Positions 48,831-59,729 of a stretch of DNA of 64,000 nucleotides are shown here, piece after piece; position 1 is the stretch's first letter; each line of letters opens with the position of its first letter. The DNA is from Neurospora tetraspora (taxonomy: Eukaryota > Ascomycota > Sordariomycetes > Sordariales > Sordariaceae). Under the pieces are notes generated by a model. The model did no database searches and was not told the DNA's origin. It saw only the letters and a program-made list of their open reading frames with translations. The translations under genes were made by a program, and so were the position numbers. The stretch spans positions 2,976,001-3,040,000 of the forward strand of contig NW_026944388.1 in assembly GCF_033439725.1 (NCBI RefSeq). The letters are read 5' to 3'.

Positions 48831-50411
48831 CGAAAAAGAGCTTGATTGTTATCTAACGGAAGAGGAGAAACGGAAATCAGGGCAGCCTAAATACCTGGAA
48901 GGGAGTGCCGGTGAATGGGCGGCCCAGTGCCATTCACTGGGCAACCTGGGCACGGACTTCCAACATATTGCCATTGCGGTCCCTCCAGTATTACTATTGA
49001 AATATACAACGACCAGGGGGCTCCCAATACGATAGGAAGCAATAGGGAGTAAACAATAAAGATTGGGGAGTAAACCAAGATCAATTCTTGCAGGAGGAAA
49101 GATTGTGAAAGGCTGACTCGAGGTAGAATTGTCTTTCAAGCCTGCCTCTTAGGATGCAAGGCTGAGTAGCTTAACAACCGCTCCATGGCTATAGTATACC
49201 GCCATATGTGTCTTTGCCATCCACTCGTCCACAGGGGCAGCCAGTCGATCGAAGACCGGAACCCATTACTAGAAGTCACAAAGCGGAACTTTATTGAGGC
49301 ATCCTCTAAGCTTCTAAGGGTAAGCTATCGATAATCAGGAAGAAGTACAGAGTCCGCCCTCGGCTGCGAAAATGACGACGCTACTATAAGTATGTTGGCT
49401 CTCCCAAGTACTAAACTTGAATCACTGACAAAGTTAAAACCCGTGTCATATTAACGAGAAATCTTCACATGGATGGCTCCGAATAACAAACCATATCCAA
49501 AATGTCATCCATCCCATCTTAGTAATCCTTTCTAATCCTTCCCCAAACCAGTTCATCCCAACATCATCGATCTCTGGCTTTCGTCCGAATCGGTGATCAA
49601 ACCCCTGCACGCCAAGAGGACGAATGACATCATCCCGAGCGTGCCGCCCAGTCCAGACGGCGGGGGCCGCAAGGGGTCGCTGCCCGGACCCAATTGGCCG
49701 GGACCGGGACAGGACTCAAAGTGGAGCCCGGGTCTTTCACCCTTTTCTCAATCGGGCGTGGCACAATGGCAAATGGACATCGAGTGGAACGGGCAAGCCC
49801 GGAGGATGTGATGGCCTTGATGAGCTTGGTAATGGTGATTTTGGGTGATGCACACTGGGATTACAGCTTGGTGTCTTAGATTTGTAAGGCGCGGGAACAA
49901 TTGCTGTGGAGGTGCTGGAAAGGCGACGGAATGCACTGATTTACATGTTTGTAGTGTAGATCATTTTGGATTTTGGGAGTTGAGCTCGTTGGGGTACAAT
50001 TGGAGATGATAGGCAGGCTGAGTAGGTCTAGTGGAGTTAAAGGGCTAAATTGCACATGGGCAGCTTTGGACACTGCTTCGCTTCCGAGCAGCTTTCTAGT
50101 CGTGTTCATACTTTACTTGCATAAAGAGGAGAGTTCGCATGTTCAATTGCCGTTGAAGTCATCATGAACCGAAAACGTTTGATAAAGATATCGTATTGAT
50201 AGTATAAGAGACATTACTGATCCTCCAAAAGAAGCGCCAAATATGTGCCTTGACCTATTTACCCCCTGAAAACTTTGTTCCTAAGCTCATAAAACCCATT
50301 CCATAGGTTTGCAACTCATACTCATTATGTCTGTTCCTGCCAGCCTGATGAGATGGCCATGCCCTTTCAGCACGCGAAGCATCAATTTGATGTCGCATCT
50401 CCTTTGGAAGT
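48831..50411. other. accessory-island spacer, nothing recognised
   Basis: No supported gene. Short ORFs at 49593-49879 are overlapping and not protein-like. The 5' part of the membrane-protein relic at 50412 may have lain here. Confidence 0.4.
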
Positions 50412-51012
50412 TTGACCATCATCATAAACTGTCTGGATTTAGACGGCGATCCCCTCGTACTTCTGGATAGCAATATCGAGAGTGTTGCCAAGGCTGTTGG
50501 CTTCGGAAGTAAAATCCTGAGGCGTAGACTCGCAGAGGTTGATGAGGGTGATACTGATATTCTACAAGTGATAGGATATGATCCCGGAACTGCTCCTCGC
50601 AGTAACCGTCAGCCTCGCCGGACCGCTGGCTACCATGGTGCTGCTCTGGGGGTGGTGGAGACTAGGCAGGAGTTTCTCCATGAGTCCGCTGGAACTCGCC
50701 AATGCGTTCAGTTCTCCTCCCGAAAAAGGGCCCTACGGAAAGTCATCGCTAACACTGTTATCGGACTCGAAAAGTGACCTGGGTTACAATGACGACGGCG
50801 GCGTTAGTACTATGCAACAGGAGAACGAAGCAGGTGGAATGGATGGTCTCTTTGTAGGTTGCAACAGTAACGCTTCAGCTGGTGAACTGGCTGATCACTT
50901 CCGCTACAAAGGGAAGGGCTCCGGAGGAGGAGGAGGAGAACCAAAGATACAGTATGGTGCTGTGGACGGCGGAGGCGGTCGTTTTTCTTTTACTGTTGTA
51001 GAGGGCTTGTAG
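50412..51012 (+). pseudogene. 3' relic of a fungal membrane protein gene, frameshifted
   Basis: Two overlapping frames look like successive parts of one protein: 50412-50580 (DPLVLLDSNIESVAKAVGF then SKILRRRLAEVDEG) and 50578-51012 (PELLLAVTVSLAGPLATMVL then LLWGWWRLGRSFSMSPLELA). The second includes one transmembrane helix and a Gly-rich tail ending GRFSFTVVEGL. Passing from one to the other requires a frame change near 50580, so the gene is broken. It resembles the C-terminus of large ascomycete integral membrane proteins of unknown function. The 5' portion is not found. Confidence 0.4.
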
Positions 51013-52510
51013 ATGGGCGCTGCTGCTCATCAGCCGAAGGAAGGGAGTTTGTTGCAGTGAGGTTAGGGGCTGTGTAGGAAGGGAGCGTTTTCAATGCTTG
51101 CATTCTTATAACTACAAAAAACTGGTTCTGATAGTCCGTAATCCTACTCGTTGAACTTGGATTTTGTACCAAAAAGCACGCTGGTAAGATGCTTCCGCTT
51201 GTCAGGAGAGACACTGGCTACCGACCCAGAGGATCTGCTTTACCAAGTTGCTTCAAATTACCACGTGATTCTGCAAGACTTTGGGATGGTTTATCTTCCC
51301 TATCTGTCGGGGGAATCGCATGTGTACCTTCTTCTTCCATTTGGCACGTCTCCAAGCGGCTGCCTAGCCTGTTACAGGAACAATTGGGAAATAATTTGGA
51401 CTCGAGCGGACATGTGAAGGGCTGGTGTGTTAAGTCGACAGACACGATTTATACCCACTGGGTTTGGCTCAACACGCACTGGACCGGAACGTGTTCGATA
51501 GCAGACCTTCCTGAGTAGTTTCCTGTCTTCCCTCTCTTTGCTGAACAAGAGTATCAAGTGCCTCATGGAGGTAACTCCTCCTCTTCCTGGATAAAGGGCA
51601 GACCCTTGTATGATACTTCTTTTTTTAGGGAAGAAAAAACGCAATACCATACATCATCATTTGCGGGCATATGGCATGCAGTAGACGCCGAGCCGCATAT
51701 GTCCGGACACTCAACCGGAACATCGCCTTCCACGGCCGGCATAAAAATGAAAATATCTTGTTTCAAATCTTTAAAGCCATATATATCATTCCCGTTGCAT
51801 GTTAATTATTATGGTAGATGGTCACGGCTCGAGATGCTGACGAATTTGACAGGTTTGAAGGACTTGGATCCATCTTGGTGAGGGCCTGTGTTCTGAGATT
51901 TTTGCGTTCACGGTTGTATCCTTAAGGCAAGTTGAGCAAAATATCAGAAGTGACCCGTAACAGCTTTAGTTCTCAGCATATCCGCATGATACAGGGTGTG
52001 GCTGTCGACTTTGCAAGTGATAATTTTTCTGTTCAAAAAAGAGAAAAGATAGTGTGAAAAGGAGCATAGGGTGACTATGTTCGTTTTGCATCTCGACAAT
52101 GCCTTTCATTGTTTATAATGATTTCAATTGAACAAAATTGACACATACGATCATAGATGGTAGAAAACTCGGGATCCCGTCCGCTCTCCCATAGATAAGC
52201 TACCCCTCAATAAGACTATCTATGGGAGTGGGAAGGACATGAAACGGGTCTTTTAATCACGTGGTAGGGTCAAAAAACTGAACAACCTCCTCCCATATCC
52301 ATATCGTTCGGACGGAGGCATTACGGTGAGTGGGGAGCCAGCGCTAAAACGATTGATATAATTGGGCAGATTACGAGAAAAGTTGACCGTCCTGACATTG
52401 CGGCTAGATCTTTTACACAGGTAACCCCAAGATTGCACTCGGTCAGAAGACCATTCCTGATTGGTTCCTAGTGGGCTCTACTACAATTTGCAAGTTCCAC
52501 TCGGATTTAC
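51013..52510. other. intergenic region containing a second 5S fragment
   Basis: No gene supported. The 5S-derived piece lies at 52143-52228. The inverted duplication of the HET/NACHT cassette starts at about 52511. Confidence 0.45.
52143..52228 (+). pseudogene. 5S rRNA pseudogene fragment with fold-back tail, second copy
   Basis: Begins acatacgatcatagatgg and shares the 5S block ggaaaactcgggatcccgtc-type and ctcccatagataagc with 41619-41703. It again loses 5S similarity at about position 65 and ends with an inverted ctatctatgggag tail. Same orientation as the first copy, 10.5 kb away. Confidence 0.7.
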
Positions 52511-53150
52511 AGCCCTACCCGCGCCACGCCCGCTGCTTGGTACACTATTGCCAATCCTGTAGACCCCGTGACAGAAAGCCACGACCTTCGCCCAAGTCGA
52601 GTTATTGATTAGCGCCCTAAAGTCTCTGGGTCCAGAATGCCCAGCCTTTAAAAAGGAATGTCCTTTGGGCCATTGGCGTGTAGTTAGGAGGGAGCCGCCA
52701 GCCATCCTACGCCTGACATGGTGAAACAAAAACAGACTCAACATGATGCCTCATGCTCCACCATAGCCTTGAGAAAACATAGCGCTCTAGTTTCTTTTTA
52801 TTTTGTCCTTAGGGCCAGGAAAGAGGAATCTCCAGCATTTTTACAAACTCAATCCATTGATCGTCAACTGTATAGCATTCACTGCCTCCAGAATAACACG
52901 ATCATCCTCGAGTGCCTCATCTACGTCGCCTCGCTCAAGACCTTCGTTCCCTAAAGCTACGATGTCTCAACGATTGCACAATACAGAGGATTGGGGAGAC
53001 GATAAGGGCCAAGAGCAGTCTCGCCCTGCACCTCTGCAACAAATCCCCCCTGCCACCGCTATGTCCGCTACCCGTACGCCCGCTCCCCGGCTCCCAGCCG
53101 CTCCAGCTACCAGTTCCGCCGATACAGAGACGTCCGCCGGCGCTCAAAGC
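52511..53150 (+). repeat. left arm of inverted duplication (promoter plus leader coding)
   Basis: About 640 bp that recur inverted at about 59070-59729. Matches include the outer ccctacccgcgccacg, ggtacactattgcc, the block tgtagaccccgtgacagaaa, and the leader coding for EQSRPAPLQ and LPAAPATSS. In the best-conserved 130 bp I count roughly a dozen differences, nearly all transitions. The arm covers the HET-ANK promoter and first codons. Confidence 0.85.
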
Positions 53151-55923
53151 CTGAAGCAGGTGGAAGTAGGCTTACTCTTTTTCTCCCTACGACATTTCAG
53201 AATAATGCTAACACCTGTAAAGAATCCGTATTACAACGTTCCCATGTCACGTGGCCATATTCGCTTGCTTCAACTATTGCCGCATGAAAACGAGAACGCC
53301 GCAATACACTGTCGGCTCTTCTCCACCGCATTGGACTCAAAATGTGATGGCGCTGGCCGTTACACAAAAGGCACTCGTCCGTACGAGGCTTTATCCTACG
53401 TGTGGGGCTCCGAGGACAAGCCTTGTTCCATCTTTATAAACGGGTGCAACTTGGCCGTTGGGAAAAACCTTCACGCAGCGCTGTTACATCTTCGAGATCA
53501 CTCCATTGAACGAACTATATGGATAGATGCCATTTGTATCAACCAAGAAGACGAAGAAGAAAAAGGACACCAAGTTCAATCTATGGCGAAGATCTACGCT
53601 AAAGCAAGTCGTGTAATTATTTGGCTTGGAGAGGAGGCAGCCGGTAGCGACCAAGCGCTCGAAGAAATACGCATCACAGCCGAGCTATCTACAAGACGAT
53701 TAGACAATAAAGCTGGAATCCTTACACTGCTTGAACGACCGTGGTTTCAGCGCATCTGGGTAAGGGAACCGATGTCAAAGTATTATGACTAAGGAAACTG
53801 ACAGATTGATGCAGGTGCTTCAGGAAGTTGCCGCGGCTCGCCATATCCTGATCAAGTGTGGTTCTGCTGAGGTTGACGGATCTGCATTCTGCTTAGGCCT
53901 AGATGCATTGAACCTGTCCAACGAACTCCCCGCAGACCTGCGGGCTCGAATCCTTTCGGTAACCTACCTTATAAGGGGCGCAATCTTCCGGTCAAAATAC
54001 GCGACCAGTCAGTCAGACAACTTTTCTCTTGACATACGCCCTCTGGGTGAACTGATAGAGATGTACCACACCCGTGGAGCTACGGATCGTCGCGATAAAG
54101 TATATGCCTTACTCGGTATGAGCTCTGATAATCCAACCGCAGCAGGATTATTCGCCGACTACGATATTTCGTGGAAACAACTCTTCAACAAACTCATCCA
54201 CTTCTTCTTATCTGAATTGGTCTCTGTAGCAGGCCTTTCGGACGATAAGGAGAATGCCGTCATTGAGGGCAAGGGCTGCATTCTTGGCGAAGTGTCCTCG
54301 GTCAAGAGAAATGCTATTTGGGAAGACAGACAAGATGTGGCCATTACTTGGAGTAATGCCCCCAGCGATATTTGCGTGAAGGAAGCATGGGGCTTTTGCT
54401 GGACCCTCCCGACCACGGTAAAATCCGTCCAAAAAGGAGATGTCGTCTGCCTTCTTCAAGGAGCGTCGAGACCCACGATCCTCAGGCCATACAACGATCA
54501 CTGGGCGGTTATCATGATTGCAGTTTCCCCAGCAGGCGATCCACAAGCTACGACCGAAGATATCAAGTGGTCAGAACTTTTACAATCGATAACAGTCTTT
54601 CCACACAATTTTCTACTTATCTGGGATTGGGATATGGATCCAAACAAGCAGCAAGATAAAAACAACCACGACTACTTTGCAAGCATTCCAGAGCATTCAA
54701 AGACAGGGTTGGAAGGTTGTCTAAATGCGGCGACTAGGATACGGAATGTCAGATTGGTATTACAAGAGGTGAAACAGTATGGAGTTGCAGTGAAGAATCT
54801 TCGGGAAGAAACGGCGGTTCTTGAGAGAGCATTGAAGAGTATGAGAAACCTAAAAAAGACTTGCCCAGGTCCCGAGGATTTAGAAAAGGAAGATGCAAAG
54901 GAAACAATGGTGAATCAGCTTATTGAGGACAAGGGCCAATGGACGCTTCTATGCTTGGCGGCAGAAAACGCGCATGAGACGGTCGTAAAGTTGCTTCTCG
55001 ATAGTGGCAAGGTCAACTTGCAGAGGGAGGAGCTACGGACGGCGCTGTGGCTTGTGGCGCAAAAAGACTATAAAGCGATCGTTAAGATGCTTCTCGATAC
55101 TGGCAAGGTTGATGCAGGTGCTAAGGATGAGAATAGACAGATAGCGCTGCATATGGCGGCAGAGAATGGGCATGAGGCGGTTGTTAAGCTGCTTCTCGAT
55201 ACTGGCAAGGTTGACGCAGGTGCTAAGGACCGGGGTAAACGGACAGCGCTGCATAAGGCGGCAGAGAATGGGCATGAGGCGGTTGTTAAGCTGCTTCTCG
55301 ATACTGGCAAGGTTGACGCAGGTATTAAAGATAAGGATGGAGAGACAGCGCTGCATAAGGCGGCAGAGAATGGGCATGAGGCGGTTGTTAAGCTGCTTCT
55401 CGATACTGGCAAGGTTGACGCAAATGCTCAGGACTGGTATAAACGGACAGCGCTGCATATGGCGGCAGAGAATAGGCATGAGGCGGTTGTTAAGCTGCTT
55501 CTCGATACTGGCAAGGTTGACGCAGGTGCTAAGGACCGGGGTAAACGGACAGCGCTGCATAAGGCGGCAGAGAATGGGCATGAGGCGGTTGTTAAGCTGC
55601 TTCTCGATACTGGCAAGGTTGACGCAAATGCTCAGGACTGGTATAAACGGACAGCGCTGCATATGGCGGCAGAGAATAGGCATGAGGCGGTTGTTAAGCT
55701 GCTTCTCGATACTGGCAAGGTTGACGCAGGTGCTAAGGACCGGGGTAAACGGACAGCGCTGCATAAGGCGGCAGAGAATGGGCATGAGGCGGTTGTTAAG
55801 CTGCTTCTCGATACTGGCAAGGTTGACGCAGGTATTAAAGATAAGGATGGAGAGACAGCGCTGCATAGGGCGGCGAAGAAGGGGTATAAGGCGGTTGTTA
55901 AGCTACTCCGCCTTGCATCCTAA
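52962..55923 (+). CDS. HET-domain / ankyrin-repeat incompatibility-type protein
   Basis: Exons 52962-53165, 53223-53759 and 53815-55923, giving 949 residues. The leader (1-68) is Pro/Ala-rich. The HET domain (PF06985 type) spans about 122-248: YEALSYVWG, IWIDAICINQ, IYAKASRVIIWLG, and RPWFQRIW completed across the intron by VLQEVAAARHILIKCG. A middle region (about 250-620) follows the pattern of other HET proteins (EMYHTRGATDRRDKVYALLG) and ends in a predicted coiled segment. Residues 622-945 are ankyrin repeats of 34 residues, most nearly identical. HET domains trigger cell death in fungal heterokaryon incompatibility; the repeats are probably the recognition part. The frame is intact. The first intron (57 bp) is a multiple of three and open if retained. 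It converges on the NACHT-WD40 gene with overlapping stop codons. Confidence 0.85.
55099..55920 (+). repeat. 102-bp ankyrin tandem repeats (eight units)
   Basis: Units of exactly 102 bp (34 codons). The conserved part is HEAVVKLLLDTGKVDA; the variable part lies in the hairpin: DENRQI, DRGKRT, DKDGET, DWYKRT, DRGKRT, DWYKRT, DRGKRT, DKDGET. Conserved segments are almost base-for-base identical between units, and a 204-bp two-unit block (DWYKRT plus DRGKRT) is itself duplicated at about 55422-55830. This indicates recent unequal exchange or gene conversion. Confidence 0.95.
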
Positions 55924-58900
55924 GAGGCAGGCTTGGAGGATGCCACTGAGGTAACGTTGAAGCTATGGCCTTTTAGGGTCTGGAGGCAGCTCCCCGACGC
56001 CGGATCCCAGATCTTGATCGTGTGGTCCCACGAACCGGACGCAAGCCGCTGGCCATCAGGCGAGAATGCTACTGAGGCAACGAGATCACTATGGCCTTCT
56101 AGGGTCTGGAGGCAACTCCCCGACGCCGGATCCCAGATCTTGATCGTTTTGTCCCACGAACCGGACGCAAGCCGCTGGTCATCAGGCGAGAATGCTACTG
56201 AGGCAACGACCCTGCTATGGCCTTCTAGGGTCTGGAGGCAGCTCCCCGACGCCGGATCCCAGATCTTGATCGTATTGTCCGACGACCCGGACGCAAGCCG
56301 CTGGCCATCAGGCGAAAATGCCACTGAGCGAACGGGCCCGCTATGGCCTTCTAGGGTCTGGAGGCATGCATTCCAATCCAATTCTACAGCCGGCTTAGTT
56401 CGAATCCATTCAGGTTCTTCTGCCCTGAAATTCCTCTTTATCAAGCTACCGTTTGGAGCAAATACAAGCGCTGATATATATGCTTGAAGTGGAGCTTGCT
56501 CTATTATTGACTTATAAGACAGAGCAAACCGGTAAGCATCCCAAACAAGCTTTGATAACTGCGACTGATCATTACCTCTCTATATCTTTAGTTAGACCAA
56601 GTTCCTAGTGCGGAGTTAGTCTCATACTTACTAGTAGGCCCTCGAGCTTTCTAATAGCAACAACGCCCGCAGGCATAGCTTGGAGTAGACTTAGAGCTTC
56701 CAGCCAGTAAAGGTACTTCGTCTGGAGGAATGTATAGACAACCCCGTTGTCCTGTAAAAGATCATTCCGGTTTATGTTCGTGCCAGAAACCGAGTCACAT
56801 AAGTGATCAACCCAGTAGACGCACGAGTACCGCACCGTCGCTAGCGGGTCCGGATTCGGTACTTGGACCTTGTCGCTCGGAAATCCCGGTGCCCTTAAGC
56901 TGTATATGTCGCGTCGCAGTGTTGCAGACATGGCATCAAGTGACCTCGAGAAGATGGTATAGTTCACATCTTCTTTCCCAGAAGGAAAAATCCACTTGAA
57001 CGCCTCCTGAGAAGCTTGGTTGACAGCTTTATCAGAGGCATTGCCAAGTAAAAAGTCCTTAGCTGATTGATGGATAAAATAGATGGTTCGTTCTCGTAGT
57101 GTTAGAAATGAACTACAAAGCCCTATAGTTGTTTCTAAAGACTCGAAATCGTCGCAAGTGTCATCAAGTTCGTCGGCGAGAGTGGTTAGTTCTTCAAGGC
57201 TGATTGGCCGGCGAACAATTGTAACAATAGCAAGAAGGTGCTTGCAAAGATCGGATTCATCGAGCTGGCTCATATCCTCTCTCATCCGCGCATATAGAGC
57301 ATCCAGCCCAGATGGAAACATGCGTAGCTTTTTTAGAGTAAACCCTTTCTGGACCTTTTCAAGCGCTTGACAGACTAACGCCACCCAAAGGAACGTATCT
57401 TGCGCATTGGAGCACAGGTAGTCCTGAACGGTCTTTTTTGTCCTTGGATCATACTTCTTTAGCCCTGCTAGGTCATCCACCTTGTGCAGGATAAATGCAT
57501 TGACAGCCGCTGCGACGGATTCCGCATTTAGCTCCAGGGAAACCTTCACTTTATCTGCGGCTTTCTCAACCGTTCCTCAATTTGCGGCCAATTACGGCTT
57601 GAGACGATCCACTTGACTCGAGATCCAGATGATGATTGCTGAGCAATTAAATCGAGAAGCTGTGGCAGGTCTGTTTTAACGCACTCGTCAAGCGCGTCAA
57701 TGACTAGGTAGGTCGTTCGGAGGCTTGGGTCTCGTAGGATGTTGGTGAAGATTCTCGACAGGGCGTCCCACGTATTTGCATCTTTGAAGAGGCCTTCGCC
57801 TGCACGGTCATACTCACTCCGCACGTGTGAGAGGATAGATGGCTGCTGGTCGATAAGTAGATAGATTAGGCCGCGCAGTACGGCGGTTGCATTGTTGAGG
57901 CGAGAGTCGGTAGCTTGGCAGAAGAAGTAGGCCACATTGCAGTGGCGCGCGTTGGCAGTATTGTCTTGATCTAGCTCATTGATGATGCCGCACAGCAACA
58001 TAGTCTTCCCTTTGCCGGGGTCGCCCTTGATCCAGAGCAGTCGGTGCTGTGGGTCATCACGCCATTGTTGAAAGTCAGCGTTATTGAGGACCCAACGATA
58101 CGAGTCCTGCAAAAGGCCGCCTTTGGTCCGTTCGATGCGGACTTTATCATCGCGAGGATCGGTAAGGCGCAAGTGCTTCAGGCATTGCTGGTCCTTCTCT
58201 GACATGTGCTGTATAACGAGCTGGTTAAGATGAGACGTCACTTGCTGAGCAGTGTATGTCTGGGTGTCGTCTCGGAAGCACTTTTCGGCGTTTTGGATAG
58301 CCCCCAAGTCAGCATTCCAGTCGTCAATCTTGACTATATCCCGGAGAAGGGCTAGGCCGCGGTTGCGATAGCAAGCACAAACACTCTTAATCTGATAGGA
58401 GAGGAGCACTTTATAGAGGTCAATAATTTGGATCTCCAATTCGCCTCTCACTCTAGAAAGTTCGCCGATATGGGCGGTAGGATCCTTGAGAAGGATATTC
58501 AACAGGTTCCAGTACCAGTTCATTCTCTTAACAACGTAGTCGATCCCTTTGCGGTTGGCTTCGGTCGCGGTTACAGGATTGATAAACATCTATAGAAGTT
58601 AGTATGTGAAGTATCGCGCTCTAAATAGACGTACCTCTAAAGCAATACAAATGCCAGTCCAGGCGAGCGCGGCTTGGGGCACGGCCTGGGTTGCCGCATT
58701 TATAATGTTCTTTGCGGATAGAACAATATCCATGGCTATACCAAGGCTTTCTTTCACCTTAGCTTTTTTCTCAGTCTTAGCTAGGCCAGCATTGATAAGC
58801 TGATTCATTTGACGGCGCCTGTCCGAGTTGTTTTGGGCAATGATGTTCGGCTGGGATTCGGGCACTGTTAAGTCGGGGCTAGCCTGCAGCTGTCGGGACA

Positions 58901-59273
58901 GTATCTTCTCGTATACGTCCACCAATCTGGCCTCTTCTTGTTTGAGGTCATTGTAGGCACGGTCCCAGAGTCGTACGGGTAAGCTGGTAGTAATGTCATC
59001 TGCATTGGTGGGCGTCTCTATGTTGGCGGAACTAGTAGCTGGAGCGGCTGGGAGGCGGGTAGTGGTATTATCCGCGCCGGCGAACGTCTCTATGTCAGTG
59101 GAGCCGGTAGCCGAAGCGGCTGGGAGCCGGGACGCGGATATAGAGGTGGCGGCGAAGATTTTTTGCAGAGGTGCAGGGCGAGACTGCTCTTGGTCCGTAG
59201 AACCTTCCCGATCCTGCGCATTTCCGTATCGCTTGAGACGCGTCTGGAACCGCGAGCGCAGTCGTCGAAGCAT
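55920..59273 (-). pseudogene. NACHT-WD40 STAND gene, one frameshift, truncated WD40 array
   Basis: Exons 59273-58635, 58589-56632 and 56579-55920, about 1085 residues if the single shift is ignored. The leader has two tandem copies of an LPAA(P/S)AT-type segment. A NACHT N-terminal (NWD, PF17100-type) domain begins at LWDRAYNDLKQEEARLVDVY and continues over the first intron. The NACHT domain carries the P-loop GDPGKGKT (58025-58002) and Walker B-like YLVIDALDEC. One base is missing near 57565-57571 (EERL...KVSLELNAE changes frame). The remaining NACHT sequence (IHQSAKDFLLG, YSCVYWVDHL, YWLEALSLLQ) and the linker LQAYISALVFAPNGS are intact. Three and a half WD40 repeats follow, then a stop with no C-terminal cap. 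Intact relatives are fungal NLR-like incompatibility proteins. Whether this copy is dead or the shift is an assembly error is open. Confidence 0.82.
55922..56366 (-). repeat. 126-bp WD40 repeats (three and a half units)
   Basis: Units begin CLQTLEGHS at 56366, 56240, 56114 and 55988 (the last partial). Differences cluster at a few positions (GPVR, RVVA, DLVA, FNVT and SSDN, SWDK, SWDH), while the rest is near-identical. That matches the hypervariable binding-surface pattern known for HNWD-family WD40 repeats. Confidence 0.92.
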
Positions 59274-59729
59274 CGTAGCGTTGGGGAAGGAACGTCTTAA
59301 CTGAGGTAGATGAGGCACTCGAGGATGATCGTGTTGTCTTGGAGGTGGCGAATGCTATGGTTGATGATCAATGGATTGAGTTTAGGGAAGTGCCGGGAAT
59401 TTCTCTATCCTGCCACTAAGGACACAATAAGGAAAACAAACTAGAGCCCTATGTTTTCTTGAGGCTATGATGGAGCATGAGACTCTCTGTGTTGTCACCA
59501 AGTGCGAGATGGCTGGCGGCTTCCTCCCAATTACAGGCCAATCACCCAAAGGACATTTCTTTTCTAGAGGCCGGGCATTCTGGACCTAGAGACTTCAAGG
59601 CGCCAATCAATAACTCGACTTGGGCGAGGGTCGTGGCTTTCTGTCACGGGGTCTACAGGGTTGGCAATAGTGTACCAGCAGCGGCCTGGTAGCTTGCACC
59701 ACTTATGGGGCCGTGGCGCGGGTAGGGCT
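59070..59729 (-). repeat. right arm of inverted duplication (promoter plus leader coding)
   Basis: Reverse-complement counterpart of 52511-53150. It includes the first about 60 codons and the upstream region of the NACHT-WD40 gene. Similarity ends abruptly just outside the gggtagggct at 59720-59729. Confidence 0.85.

Noticed and set aside
55033-55866. 277-codon minus-strand ORF through the ankyrin array
   Set aside because: It is the antisense of near-identical 102-bp repeats, which keep an antisense frame open automatically.
55166-55954. 262-codon plus-strand ORF in a second frame of the ankyrin array
   Set aside because: Shadow frame of the same repeats; the ankyrin frame has clear domain sequence.
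55933-56487. 184-codon plus-strand ORF opposite the WD40 repeats
   Set aside because: Antisense shadow of the 126-bp WD40 units.
39732-59273. treating all frameshifts in this interval as proof of pseudogenes
   Set aside because: The two GH30 shifts lie in short homopolymers and the NACHT shift is a single-base loss, all of which can be assembly errors. Only the TAG at 43006 and the 31-bp insertion are breaks of another kind.
52511-59729. classifying the inverted duplication as terminal repeats of one transposon
   Set aside because: The arms contain the promoters and first codons of the two genes rather than transposon ends, and no target duplication is seen outside them.
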